Source: Basidiobolus meristosporus CBS 931.73 (Eukaryota > Basidiobolomycota > Basidiobolomycetes > Basidiobolales > Basidiobolaceae). Taken from it: a DNA stretch of 64,000 nt. Location of the stretch: positions 1 through 64,000 of the forward strand of contig MCFE01000425.1 in the NCBI GenBank assembly GCA_002104905.1, in the 5' to 3' direction. Position 1 is the stretch's first letter. Each line of letters opens with the position of its first letter. Position numbers and translations under genes: made by a program. Positions 25,300 to 37,326 of the stretch are shown piece after piece. The notes below the pieces were generated by a model. The model did no database searches. It was not told the origin of the DNA and saw only the letters and a list, made by a program, of their open reading frames with translations.

Positions 25300-26050
25300 T
25301 TCATACTGACCAGACCTAATTATGACATGTGATATTCAACTTGTCTCTGGCTAATGGTTTGGTAAATCTGTCAGCAATCATTTCATCTGAAGGACAGTAA
25401 GCTAAGCTAAGCTATTCTCTACAGCTTCACCTATGAAATGGTGACTAACATCTATGTGCTTGGTTCTTGCATGAAAATTTGGATTTTTACACAATTGGAC
25501 ACATCCTTGATTATACTGAAATAAACTAATAGACATTTTGTGATATAGGCCTATATCTGTAAAGGCTTTCTCAACCATATTGCCTCTTTTGTAGCTTCAC
25601 AGGCTGCCGTTTACTCTACCTCTGTGGTAGAAAGTGGTACAGTTGGTTGCTTTCTTGAATTCCATAAAATTGCCCCTGGACAATAAACAAAGGTGTATGC
25701 TGTGGTTAATCTTCTGTGTTTTGATCTGGCCCCCAACCAGAATCATAGTTTCCCACAAGGTCCTGTTCTAAATCCTTATAGGTGTATCTTAAGGAAACAT
25801 TGGCAGTTCCTTTTAGGTATTTAAAAAGCCGCTTAACTGTTACAATATGATCAGATTCACAGTTTAAGCATGATGGCTGACAACTCCCACTGAATGTGAG
25901 ATATCTGGACATGTTTCAGGCATGATATGCATCAGACTGCAAAGTATCAGTTGATTAGGAAAGTTACAGCCTTCAGATAGAACCAAGCTCTCTTGATTTA
26001 GTTGTGTTTTGACCAAGTTATGACGTGTCTCCATTAGGGTAGGGGTTAGG
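25300..26050 (-). pseudogene. Copia RNase H remnant, minus strand
   Basis: The minus-strand frame 25912-25706 reads VKRLFKYLKGTANVSLRYTY then GNYDSGWGPDQNTED, the YLKGT and RNase H region of copia pol. Further + strand-coordinate sequence to 25310 corresponds to the TEAEYMAA end. It lies directly upstream (on its own strand) of an LTR, as at a normal 3' end of the element. Confidence 0.75.
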
Positions 26051-26074
26051 TACTTAGGTACTGCTACCTTGGGT

Positions 26075-28250
26075 ATTGCGCATATAGTTCAAATCAAAAA
26101 AACTATGGCCTCCTACTTACTAACCACTACAAACATGCACACCTACTGCAACGGACATACCTCTATCACCTCAACTTTACAACTTTTTAGTGTGATACTT
26201 GCATGAGCACCTTCTGAATATCTGCAACAAGCTTTTTGGTATTTAGCTAATATATTACTTCTGCCTACTGGATTCTGGTCCCCCTTATAGGTGCACTGTT
26301 GCTCTTGTTGGTGTGAATTCTGTATTGAATGGTGTAGGAGTTGGCTTGTGACCAAGAGAAACCTAACATACTTTGGTAGAGTTTTCCTAATAATAATTAG
26401 TTGCTTGTTGAACCTAACCCAACTTTGCATTACTTAACTGATTACCCACACATTGGGGCTGCTTAACTTCTTAATGCCAAAGGCATAGGTGTCTCCATGT
26501 ATGGAATGGCTTCTGAAGGCCACTTGAATAAATAAATATCCTGTGCATCCAGTCCTTACACTTCTATTGTTGCATATGCATATGAATTTTAATAGAAGCC
26601 CATAGTAAGTACTTAGGGTAGCAGACACACTGTAATATCTTGCCAATTCTTTCAGGTTTCTCCAGTATCTCCAAGGGCTTATTCAGCTTGAAATGCCCTA
26701 TGTACAACTTGGTCATCAGTATAGGGATATTGTTGAAAAGCAAATGAATTGCCCCCAGTGGAAAGCTTTGGCTCCAACAGATACCCTCTATCTACAGTGT
26801 CTCTGGTCTCTGATTGATTCCATATCTCAGCCAATGGTAGATAACTTGACAACTTTGCTGCAATTGCATGCTGACTTCTGTACATTGTCACTGCAGAAAG
26901 ATGATGCTCTTAATGTTGGTATTTGGGTAATAATAATGTTTGCAAGTTGTGGAGTAAGTCCCCTGGATCTCTCACATTTGACAGCAATACTGTCCATTGT
27001 GCCCAGAAAAGCCAGCTCTATTACTGATGGCTGGGGTATCTCCAATGCAGATACTAATATGCACTCTGACATGATGGTCATTTACTGTTATCCTGCTAGA
27101 GAGTATACAAAATTTACCCAGCAATGAATACAGGTAACTATCAAGGTTGGATGGCAATTTAGGCCCAGACACTATTGAGACTAGCATCAGATTTCTGCTC
27201 TGATGTTGTAAGATAGGCAGCATATTCAGGTTGATGAGAATCAGTGGCCAGCAGGATGTGCTGGTAGAGTACTTGTTTAATGAGAATCCTTAAAGTGCCA
27301 AGACAAAGACATGGTCATGCATACCTTCAAAGTAGCTCTTGCTTCTTAGCAATTTGTAATGCTTACCATCAAATATGATGGATATGTTTGCGCTTGGTTG
27401 ATACTGCTCTGATACTGTAAGATAGGCAGCTGATACAGGTTAATGAGAATCAATAGCCAGCAGGATTTGCTGGTAGAGTGCTGGATTAATGAGAATATAT
27501 CAGGTGCCAAGGCAAAGGCATGGTCATAAATACCTTGAAGTAACCCTTGCTTCTTAGCTGTTTGTAATGTTTGCCATCCAGTATATTGGATATGTTTGCA
27601 CTTGATTAATCATGAGTGTAGTACTTTATAGCTGTGCAATATTTGTTGGGCTGCATGAGCTTCTTTAGACAGGTATTACCATGTACATGGTAAGTTGCAT
27701 CCCTGGATGAATCTGGAAAGAAGTAGTAAAAAATCCTGAAAACCCCCATTATTGATATTAGTGGAAATGCACCACTTCTCTAGCCACAACATCAAATTAT
27801 CCACCAGTAGTTGGATTACTAGGATCACTTGACTTTGTAGAGTGTCCTTGGCATTTTTTTCCACAGGTGTTGTCTTATTGCATAAAGAAAATTTACCAGG
27901 CTCACTCAGGGTATTACTGAAGGGTAGATAGGCCCTTAATCCATCAGTGAGCCTGCTTCTTCAGAGCTATTACTCTGTGTGTCATATTCAGAAGGCTGGG
28001 GGTGATCATAAATATGCCACAAACTCACCTGACTCAGTTTGAGCAAGGTAACAGGTGTGGTTAGGTGCTGTTTTAAAAGTATCAAGTGGCTGGCAAGATA
28101 ATGTTGGTAAAGTAGTGATTGGTAAATGGTAATTATGACTTGCATGGCAAAACACTGGCAGTGATCCTTGTAATACTACCCATGTTGTCTGTGTGCTCCA
28201 TGGATGAGAGACTTGCTACAATAGCCATATAGTCCTTTTTCTCTTCTCTT
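26075..28250 (-). pseudogene. Tnp2-family transposase, copy 1 (decayed)
   Basis: On the minus strand the frame 27223-26972 reads LQHQSRNLMLVSIVSGPKLP and then IGDTPAISNRAGFSGHNGQ. This is the Tnp2 (CACTA/EnSpm-like transposase) pattern: NLPP..RY..EN....IPGP, then D.PA..K..GF.GH..Q..C..C. Upstream, 27864-27676 reads DNLMLWLEKWCISTNINNGG, shared with the other copies. Downstream, 26430-26143 holds the C-terminal part. Multiple stops and frameshifts make it inactive. It is transcribed divergently from the accessory gene starting at 28494. Confidence 0.65.
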
Positions 28251-28493
28251 ACAGCATTGAATTAATGTAATCATGGCAAACAGTCTGACACTCTACAACA
28301 CAATGCTATTATATCACTTTTTTGTCAATACTCATATAAGCTTAAGACAGTTGTGTATTTGAGATATTGCAACTACATGAATGTAAGATTCAATGGTGAC
28401 CTTTCATTGTATGCATTATAAATACAGTTGTGAAACATATACACATATATACGTAACACCATTTCCCATTTGGTTTGACTCACTTCCATATAT
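28251..28493. promoter_or_regulatory. Conserved divergent intergenic region of the two-gene transposon, copy 1
   Basis: This lies between the transposase (-) and the accessory gene (+). The same sequence stands in the same place at 43023-43274; a start fragment follows the transposase at 54481-54538 and another piece lies at 56850-56975. Shared blocks include GCTATTATATCACTTTTT and TTGGTTTGACTCACTTCC. A TATA-like CATATATATG sits at the accessory start codon. Confidence 0.5.
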
Positions 28494-29420
28494 ATGCTGC
28501 CAAAAAATAAAGAAACGTTATCTGGCTACCAAACAAATCTCACTGCTGACAGCAGCAGAGAAACAGTTGGACAACAGCTTGCTTTGACATTCAGTGCAAC
28601 AAGCCAGGCTACAACCAAAAAAGACCTGTGAACAGTGTGCCCACTGGAGGTAATAATGCAGACTCCTCAGGCTTGCAGTCAAGTAGGCAGTTGGGATTCT
28701 TTGTGGAGGAGCAAGCTGACCATAATGCTGAGGCAGACAAGATTGTAGCAAAAGCTGTACCTCCAGCTGAGGACCAGCAAGTGGCCATCAAAACATCACC
28801 ACCACCTGTATCAGCAGTATGTTATCAGCTCATACTAAAGCATTACTGAGGGAATTAGGTGCAGTGGCTGATAGGATAGATGCCATGGCCCAGAAAAATC
28901 AGGAAATAGTGCGGAAACAGGATGAGCTGATAAAAGATATAGAGCTATCAGTATTCCAGGTAGAGAAATCTGTAGCTTTGCAGCAAAGAAGAAAATCAAG
29001 AAGCTCAATGTCACAGCCAAGAATTGAGCCATTTCCCAATATTACAGCAGAAGAATACTATACAGTCTTTGGAGTACAACAACAGTGCCCAGCAACAAAG
29101 CCCACAGAAAACACCATTACAGCATGGGAGGGAGACAATGTAGTGTATATGCCAAAGCATAAAAATAAAAAGACATTCAAGATTGGTAAAGCCAATGACT
29201 GCAATTATGAAGTGTGGGCTAATATTTAAGAGGCCATTAGAAGTCTGGCATGCCAACACCTCAAGGCTGGCACAATATGGGCCCATCAGGAACTCAAGGC
29301 AGGCACAATGCACCGGACTTGCTCCATGATCATTATCCTGGATTCAAACAAGCAAACAGATTTTGGGCCAGCATTAGTATGCTGAGATAGTATGTCAGTA
29401 ATAGCAGAAACTGTCAAAGG
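28494..29420 (+). pseudogene. Accessory coiled-coil protein of the two-gene transposon, copy 1
   Basis: It begins ATG CTG CCA AAA AAT AAA, matching the start at 43275. A single-base frame change near 28630 is followed by an open stretch to 29229. The sequence has a Ser/Ala-rich N-terminal part with VGQQLALTFSAT, a predicted coiled coil (LGAVADRIDAMAQKNQEI, about 28850-28980), and a block reading ITAWEGDNVV. After a stop the homology continues with NRFWASIS. I do not recognise the family. The copy at 43275 carries the same domains, so it is a genuine conserved protein rather than a chance frame. Confidence 0.6.
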
Positions 29421-29439
29421 CACAAGAACAAGGGTGCAA

Positions 29440-29846
29440 TGGATAAAAACCCATGCCCTATGAAATATAATTTGGTCCTGCAGGTGGATCCAATCCAGAT
29501 CAGCTTTCAGGATCCTGCTCAGAGACCATCATAATACCAGCAGCTTGGAATTTGTGACCCTCCTAACAATCTAATGACAGGATCACAACAGTGTTTTGCT
29601 GATTTTACAACTAACTAATGGGATAAAAATTAGCAAGATTTAATTGATGCCGTGACAATATTTGCATGGTATTGCTGCTGTATTTTAGCACCCTATAACT
29701 ATTTTAAGCGGATCCAACCGGCCAGGACATCCAATTGCCTTATATGGCAGAAACTTGATAGTATTTTGATGGCCTCACAGCAAGACTCTGGTGACATTAT
29801 ATTGGCAGTATAATGGCCTACAGTAGGTTCTGTATAATGCTACCAT
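29440..29846 (+). repeat. Repeat W, copy 1
   Basis: About 400 bp matching 38181-38575 at high identity (AATTTGGTCC, GTGGATCCAATCCAGATCAG, TTGCATGGTATTG, CATCCAATTGCCTTATATGG, ATAATGCTAC). Non-coding. An inverted fragment lies near 46640-46740 and an end fragment at 47560-47720. Nature unknown; it borders both the accessory gene and transposase copy 2, so it may be a terminal part of the same transposon. Confidence 0.6.
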
Positions 29847-30917
29847 TATAGTGGGGTCACAGTGAGACCCACTGGCAGATGTGCTCATTCCCATATTCTC
29901 TGCTTCCCTATTTCTCTACTACACTTATTTTAGTTTTATCCCATTTATCTTACTTGATCAGTACTATCCCATAAACTGGCTGACTATCTCACCTGCTTAC
30001 CTTATTGCATAAGTTACCCCTCACTTTATGTAAGATTGCTAGCTGTAGGCGCTTCTATATTAGGCAGGTGCCTACACCAGTGCCCATGACAGATGAGCAA
30101 CCTGTACCACCACCCCTACTACTTCTATATTCATATATGGTATCCCTATGCTACACAGGATCCAGAGTAGTGATTCCTGATTGGTTGGATGTGCTGTGCC
30201 TCTTAGAACCTTCTGGCACCTACTTAGAACACTCTTAGCTTATTCTGATGTCATTAAGATTTCTATTAATCTCTGGAACCTTCTGGAACACTATGATTAG
30301 CAATCACTTAACCAGTGAGAAAAGTATATAAGGGATGCAATCCCTCAACAATAAATCATCATCTCTTTTATCAATATACCAACTGGTTGATTAGTGTGAT
30401 CACTACTACCTGCTGCTACCTGAGCTTCCAACCCCAGACTACAGGACACTCCCAGAAAACCATGCAAACAGCCAACCAACCTTGGAGGCACTACTTGTGA
30501 GGAATACTCAGAGTAGGTATCTTTCAATATATTGATTCTTTCCCAAGTTTGTGCTTGTACAGGCAAAGATACTTTTCTGTCTTTGTAATTATTGACCACA
30601 GCTGCATTCTTATCAAGTCCCTGCTGGTGGAGTTTGAAGTTGTTTTGACTTTGGAAGCTTTAGTACATTGTCATCTCAAAGGATGCTGAACCCAGCATGT
30701 ACTTTTATTAAGATGCCAACTGGGTAGGGGATTGTAGCTCAATAGTTTTTCCTTGACAAGCTTGTGGCTTTACTTCCCATCACATTAGATTAGAGACAGA
30801 ACCCAAGTATTCCTAGCACACTTCTGCCCAAGGTTATTGCACCCAGTAAGCACCCCACACACAAAACACTAGAGAAGTGCTGGATGTATCTCTCACTTGG
30901 ACTGATACACCATTGCA
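29847..30917 (+). repeat. Solo LTR, family S, copy 1 (about 1.07 kb)
   Basis: This is the reverse complement of 41952-43022 almost end to end. The promoter-like GAAAAGTATATAAGG (30320) is followed by CAACAATAAATC (30347), the LTR layout of TATA box and poly(A) signal, which sets the orientation as +. Left end TATAGTGGGG (TGTAGTGGGG in the other copy), right end near TACACCATTGCA. A truncated right end also occurs at 32360-32438 next to the same accessory-gene sequence. Confidence 0.65.
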
Positions 30918-32690
30918 CTGCCACAGTTGTAGAACCAGAGTGTTAAAGCAGAAGTACCTATTGAGTGATAGACTCTAATGGAGTTACTTGTTGAGTGTGG
31001 GGTTGGTCTTAATGTTAGTGTAGGGTTTAGGGACTTCTATAGGTCAATACAATTGGCAATTGAGGTACAACTTAAGTTTCAATGGAAATAAATCAATTTG
31101 TACACATGAAAAGTAAGAGAACAGATGAGTCAGCAAGTAAGGAGTGTGAAAAGAGGCAATAGCCAATCAATGCACATAAACATAGGAGGCAATACAGTGT
31201 CCTGGATTGGAAAGTGATCAAATTGGCAGGGAACTAATCAAAAGCCACTTATACATTGTTGTGGTGAAAAATCTTGACTGAGTTTTTTGTGAAATCTGGG
31301 GTGCAATTATTTTTTAATGGTCTCTGGATTGTGTCCTGAAGGGATCAGTACCTCTTAGTCACAGGAGTTTAACTTTGTGATGGCCTTTTGACAGGATCAT
31401 CTCAATAATTCTCATAGGGATGGCTTCCTCAAGAGCCCATTACAAGCAGGGCCAAAAGCTTCAAACAATCATCAAAGAGACATCAGGTAGCTGAAAGAGT
31501 TCCAATAAGGGAAAGTAGGCAGACACAGATGCATCAGCACCAGATTTTGCATAGAAAAGTCATAGTTCTATTCAGGTAGCACTCAGTAAAAGTAGCAGTG
31601 ATGGACCTGGCAGTGATAAAAACAAGCAGCTACCTTGGGAGCCTGTCATAGCATAAGCTGAAAGCTTGAAGCAAGCAGAAAGGAAGCATCAGGTAGCCTG
31701 CAGAGTACCAGCAAGGGACAAGCAGACCAAAACCGGTGTATCAGAGCAGCATTTATCAAGGAGAAAATTTAGTTCAATACCAGAACAACTCAGACAAAAT
31801 AGCAGTAATAGACCTGGCAGTGATAAAGGAAAAGGTAAAGGGAAAAAAGTCTACCCAAGCCAGAGAAAGGGAAGCATAAGAAAAAAGCTGCAGTTCTTGC
31901 CAATCAATGCCATAAGCCTGGAACAAACTGAATCCCATCATAGCTAAGAAGATTACCAACACAAAAACAGCTGCTTTAACAAGATTGGGGAGTGCAGCTA
32001 GTTGAGCTGCACTCTGGTTAGGCTGATAAGTTTGCAGGCAAAGGCCATTTGTCTACCACAGCGTCCACATCCTCCATTGTTGACACAATGGAGATTCCAC
32101 TGACTAACAAAGTAACATTGTCAAGAACTCTAAAGGCTATCACAGTGCCTTCAGTAGAATTTTGGAGCATTAATAGGCACACCAAGAGGTTGCAGTAGTT
32201 CTTTAAGAGCAGTGCTCAAGGAAACAAACTTAAGTATTGCAAGGATTCACTGCAAAGACTGGCAGATGAAGTGCTAGCCTAGCAGTGCCAGCTGAAGACC
32301 AGGATGTATAGAAACCAGTGAGTGAACAGTGGTATAAAGCCATAGGGCTTCTGTTGCACTCAGTGTGCACCCCACATACAAGACACTTGAGAAGTGTTGG
32401 ATGTATCTGTCCCTTGGACTTATACACCATCACACCGCCAAAGTTGTAGAGCCACAGCATTACAGCAGAAACACTGATTGAGTGATAGTTTTTAATGGAG
32501 TTACTTGTTGAGTGTGGGTAATTATAATGTTGTGATGAAAAGTCTTAACTAAGTTTTTTGTAAAATCTGGGGTGCAGTTATTTTTTGACAGTCTCTGAGC
32601 AGTATCCTGCTGGGATCAATATCTCTTAGTCACAGGACCTAGAATCTGTGATGGCCTTTTGACAAGATCATTGCAATAATATATCATAGG
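30918..32690 (+). pseudogene. Rearranged accessory-gene 3' pieces of the two-gene transposon
   Basis: 30918-31420 matches the 3' non-coding tail at 45005-45520. 31421-32330 matches the middle and C-terminal coding part at 44230-44970, including an IKGKGKGKK-type basic stretch and an HTKRLQ-like stretch. 32441-32690 again matches the tail. So coding and tail pieces are duplicated and reordered, with a remnant of an S LTR between them (32360-32438). No intact frame. Confidence 0.6.
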
Positions 32691-33930
32691 GCATTGTCAG
32701 GGTGTGTTTTCTTGATTTCTTCAGCAGCTTCTCTCTCCACCATGGCTTTTAGCTCCCTGAGCTAAGACAGAGCTTCTTCCTTTGTCTATATGATGTAAAC
32801 TCATGTGTATCTTGCATATTCATCAATAAAAGTGATCAAACACATCATCCTGCTAAGGATAGGTTTTGCATAGATCCATACAGATCCCTACAAAAAAATA
32901 TTAAGAAAAGGCCAGCAAAATATCATCATAATATCAGCTGAATTACAAGTCTCTTAAAATCAACAGCTTTCAATATCTCTATTGTTAGCTAATGTGCATG
33001 CAGGCAAATAAATTTTCCAGGAGGAGACTAGGTCAGCTATCACTCATACCAAATTTAGTAATTAGTTACCAATTACTTTTATCAAAAATTGCATCTGAAA
33101 TTTGAACCAAAAACTCCAGTGGAATACTAGCAAAATACTATCAAAATATCAGCAGAATACCAGCTAAGAGTTAGATGAATTCCACATCTGAGATTTTTCA
33201 GAGGTAGATGTGTGTGATAAAGATCTAATTCCTTCTTAATTTTGATTAACCCCGAACTCTTGAATGGCTATCTAGCTTGTTTCCCATATACTCACACTTC
33301 ACAGTGCTTCAAATTAACTAGGGGATCAATCTATACTCTGGAAATAAGCTGTTCTTTGATCATATTGTGCAAATAATCAAAAATCATGTGTCTAAATGGA
33401 TTGTTACAAAGGATTGGTGTTTCTTCATTTGAGTTACCTATATTGGCTTCTAAATACAATGGAATATAAGTCAACTAGTACAGATTCTGATCTCTGATAC
33501 CCAAAGCAGATGAGCACCATTTTAGTCAGTGATCTTGCATCCAGAATTGTTAAAGCCAAAATTGAGTCCATTTGCGGAGGCCTTGTCTACAAATAGTAGG
33601 TCTTGACTATTTCTAGTACATAAAATACTTCTTTAAAGGTCAGTGTATGGCTTCATTCACTGCTTCTAAGGTATACTTGGATAGTTCCTTCTCCCACTGT
33701 ATCAAGTGTTCTATTGTCAGCTATGAATACCTATCAAATTGGAGTCTCTTGACACTGAGTAAAAGTTCTTTCTTATGTTTAAGATGATGAGATTCTTCAG
33801 ATTATATACACCACATCTGAGAATTCTAGTTTGTGGTCATATTCAGTACAGATATGAAAAGTCTATCCTCAGTTGCTGCAGAGTTTCTATACTCAGATCT
33901 TTACTGCTAACTATCTCTCCTTTTTGTTGC
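32691..33930 (-). pseudogene. Copia integrase to protease remnant, minus strand
   Basis: The minus strand at about 32860-32700 reads an integrase motif equivalent to 'D.YSRYTW' followed by ELKAMVEREA, as in the + strand copy at 24200. The section 33400-33930 corresponds to pre-integrase and protease. Heavily mutated. Confidence 0.6.
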
Positions 33931-33931
33931 A

Positions 33932-34010
33932 AAAATTTGTAATTTCACCTAAATGTTCACATTACTTGGTCACTTAGAAAATTACCTACAAATCCTAAAA
34001 ATATTGGCTG
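33932..34010 (+). repeat. Copia LTR fragment (5' end only)
   Basis: TGTTGCAAAAATTTG and the following ~70 bp (CACCTAAATGTTCAC, TTGGTCACTTAGA) match the first quarter of the LTR at 22279. It is cut off by transposase-derived sequence. Confidence 0.6.
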
Positions 34011-34960
34011 CTTGGCTTCATTGCCAAAGGCATAGGTGTCACCAAGTGTGCATCTGTGCTCAGCATTTTCCAACTGCTCCTGGCTGACAACCATGTGCCA
34101 ACAAATCAGATCCATTATGGACCTGATGGTAGTATTCTTGATGAGATGGGGACATGGTAGTACATGCAACTTGATGTGTCTTCCTATCTCCCCACACATC
34201 TACTCCATAGGAAACTCCTAACAGGTGAAGCATGCCCCAATATTCTCCACACATCAAGCAAGATGGAGTAGAAAATGGATACAGTGATGGCAGAGATACA
34301 TACATTCAGCATCATGCTTGTAGTATCACTGCCAAAGTCCAATTACAAACTCCTTGCACAACAGCTATAGATGCATCAAGTTGCTATTAGTGATTCACTT
34401 CAGGATCAATGTTCTTACAATGTTGACATATGACTCTCAATGCTTCCAATGTACTCTTGATGGAAATAGCGTGGGAAAGCCACTTAAATAAGTACATATC
34501 TGGATCATCCAGTCCTTGCATATTTATTGTTGCATATGAATATGAGTATTGATTGGTGCTTGTGAGAAGTACTTTGGGTAGTGGATACTCTGTAATATCT
34601 TGCCAATTCTTTTAAGTTACTCTGGCATTGCAAAGGGTGCATTCAGCCTGAAATGCTCCATTCACAACTTGGTCATTATTATAGGGATATTGCTGAATAT
34701 CAAATGCATTGCTCTTAGTGGAAAGCTTTTGCTCCTACAGATACTCACTTTCTTAACTATATCTGGTTTCCACTTGGTTCCATATTCTGGCCAATGGCTT
34801 ATAGCTTATCATCTTTGCTGCAATTGCATGCTGACTTCTGAACACTGCCTCTGTGGGAAGATGTTGCTCTTAGTGATGGGGCCTAGAGAGTAACAATGTG
34901 TGTGAGTTATGGAGTAAATTCTACAGATCTCACCAAAAAATAATATATTAATAAGGATAT
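34011..34960 (-). pseudogene. Tnp2 transposase C-terminal fragment
   Basis: It matches the antisense of the C-terminal half of copies at 26440-26890 and 40150-40830, with blocks such as CTTGGTCATTATTATAGGGATATTG and GCAATTGCATGCTGACTTCTG. Minus-strand coding with many stops. The section reading CATAGGAAACTCC near 34206 is the uninterrupted counterpart of the site where an LTR is inserted at 39338. Confidence 0.6.
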
Positions 34961-35322
34961 GTTGGATATACTTCAAGTTATGAAATGTGTAGAAGGATGA
35001 AGCTTTGAGAAAATGTGCAATCCCAGCAAGGAGTTCAGATCAGTAAGGGGCATACCACATGATATAGATGTATTGATGCTTTGATCCTTATTATTACAGT
35101 ATAAAGAAGCAATGTTAAAGATCCATGTATACCTAGTTTTGGACTAGACTATTGCAGTAATAAAAACACCTGAATTCCTGTAGTAAATATGCATAAGTCT
35201 ATAGCCACTTGAAATGAAGTGATTCCCAAGCACTTTTAAGCCACCTCCCACTCTGGTTTGGAGTTGAGTATGCAAGCAGACACATGCATCAGGTTGTTAA
35301 TATTCTGGGAATTATAATGATA
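34961..35322. other. Unassigned AT-rich sequence
   Basis: No frame and no clear repeat partner within the window. Confidence 0.4.
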
Positions 35323-35691
35323 TGTTACAAGTCTTGATATAAGTGTTGCAGAGGAATACGGGGTTGAGTAAGTATTATATTCACCAAGACTTGAACTGAT
35401 TTTTATTAAAGTACCAGTGACTCCTTAAGTATATTTTGCCAGATCAATTGCTGACTAATTGTATTTCCTAATGTAGATTGTGATTGAAGACTCATTTTAT
35501 TGCATCATCATCACCAAGTTAGATCCTACTTAATATATCTATTTCTGTCTGATGAGGATGTGCTGATTCATCTGCTGACTAAGACTACTGATTTGATGGA
35601 TAATCCTGATATACTGATGGGCTTAACATGACACAAATTGGTTTGACCAAAAACTGATTTAACTCAAACATTCAGGTGGTAGACTATGACA
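35323..35691 (+). repeat. Solo LTR, family V, copy 1 (369 bp), 4-bp target duplication GATA
   Basis: Starts TGTTACAAGTCTTG and ends CTATGACA. GATA stands at both flanks (35319-35322 and 35692-35695). It matches 61537-61902 (+) and 52669-53036 (-), all 366-369 bp. Non-coding. Confidence 0.75.
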
Positions 35692-36161
35692 GATATATAA
35701 TAGACTTGTTCTGTTGGATAATGCCACATTGAGCCATGGGTGCCAAATAGTGCCATTGCGTGCCACAAAAGCATAGCAGTCCTCAACTTTGCCACAGAGT
35801 GTGAAACATGACTCTTCATCTTCATGCAAAGCAGCCCCTGTGTTTCACCCATTGTGGTGGAGAAAATCCATTTTTTGACCTTTTGGTTTGGATCAACATT
35901 GTGCAGTATGTGTGAGAGCACAAAAGGACTGAAGACATGCATCTGACACTCAATACCCATGGCACTCTAAATCTAGCTCCTGTGGCTTATATCATGTCAC
36001 AAAAATGCATGGCACTATCTTGGTCCACTAGTATTATCTGGCAATATAAGTGCTTTATATAGGTTTTACTTTAGGACTAATATTTAAATATAGTGCCTGA
36101 TAGTACCAGTGGACCAAGATAGTGCCATGCATTTTTGTGACATGATACAAGCTACAGGAGC

Positions 36162-37326
36162 TGTGGTAATGGAAAGTATTCCATTACTGCAATATCTCTA
36201 AACCAATATTGCACTCATTTCTTTATTTTGCTTTTTGCTATCGTAACCCACAAGTGAAAGATCAAGAATTTCCAACTTTGAAGAACAAATGCTCCAGACT
36301 CTGACAAGCAATCCATCCAAGAATATTATGTCATACAGAACACGTAGTAGCCAACACATGTTTCAAATTACAGCTCATTTGAAGCAGTACTTAAGACGTT
36401 ATGACCAAAAGAGTCCAATTATTATATATACTATGCCTTTTTGCTAGGATTACTAGGGTGACTTTGATTGCATGTAACTTTTGAACCAGCCAAGCAGATC
36501 ACGTGAAATTCTTACCAGTGCTGCGCCTATGTCCGATCTGCGTCACTGCAAAATATTAGCTTTGTATTACGTGTATTGCTTGCGCAATTGCCCAAAAACT
36601 TTGATCCTTTGAATTTTTCATATATATGACTTCCCTAGCTGAAAAATAAAGGGAAAGCCTCTTTTTCCAGAATCTCCACACTACGATTACAAGTTTAAAG
36701 GTTATAAGACTTCCCCTGCATCACTTGCACTGTTGAGTATTCTGACTTTGATCAGTACTACATCAGTAAAGAGACTGCAAAGCTCACAAGAATCCAATCT
36801 AAGTTCTACCAGAAACTACCACTTTTCCGTCGGAAAAGTCCCCTCTAAGAAACCCCTTTACTCTAAAGACACCCCTTTAGACACCCCTTTAGACACCCCT
36901 TTAGACACCCCTTTAGAGACCCCTTTAAGAAACCCCTTTACTCTAAAGACACCCCTTTAGGTCTAAAGACCCCTTTAGAGACTTCTACAACACACCCCTT
37001 TAGGTTAAAGGGGAGTTCAGAACTTCCATATTAGGAAATAATTTCTCAGAAAGGAAAGTGACTTCCAAATAAGGAAAAGCTACTTTAAAAGTAAATAAGC
37101 CCATTAGTCAACAGAAGGTCAGAACACTGCTGTAGAAGTGATAAACCCTGCCTACGGTATATTTTGAGCCTAAGATTGAGGAAATTAGTGAAAGTTATAT
37201 CTTCTATTGGTATATCAAACTCCCAATAAACCATTTCAGTATTAGCACACTGGAAGTTGTTGTATATTGTTGATTAGCCTCTACATTGTAGAACAAGCCC
37301 CAAACTAATCATAATACAACACAACA
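36162..37326 (+). repeat. Solo LTR, family R, copy A (1165 bp), target duplication GAGC
   Basis: Starts TGTGGTAATGG and ends ACAACACAACA. GAGC flanks both sides (36158-36161, 37327-37330). CATATATATGAC (36619) and AAAAATAAAGG (36643) give the TATA/poly(A) layout. Near the left end is a perfect short palindrome, TAATGGAA-AGTA-TTCCATTA. It is inserted in the right arm of foldback element F; the intact target is seen at 60150-60178. Confidence 0.85.
36846..36992 (+). repeat. 12-bp minisatellite inside LTR R
   Basis: Tandem units of ACACCCCTTTAG, with variants such as AAACCCCTTTACTCTAAAG. A longer array is at 48690-48915 in copy B and a much reduced one at 51545-51590 in copy C. It accounts for most of the length difference between copies. 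Confidence 0.8.

Noticed and set aside
30722-30785. tRNA-like sequence in LTR S (TAGCTCAATAG resembling an A box, TTGACAAG resembling an anticodon loop)
   Set aside because: Acceptor, D and anticodon stems do not pair and the B-box-like part is poor; probably chance or too decayed to call.
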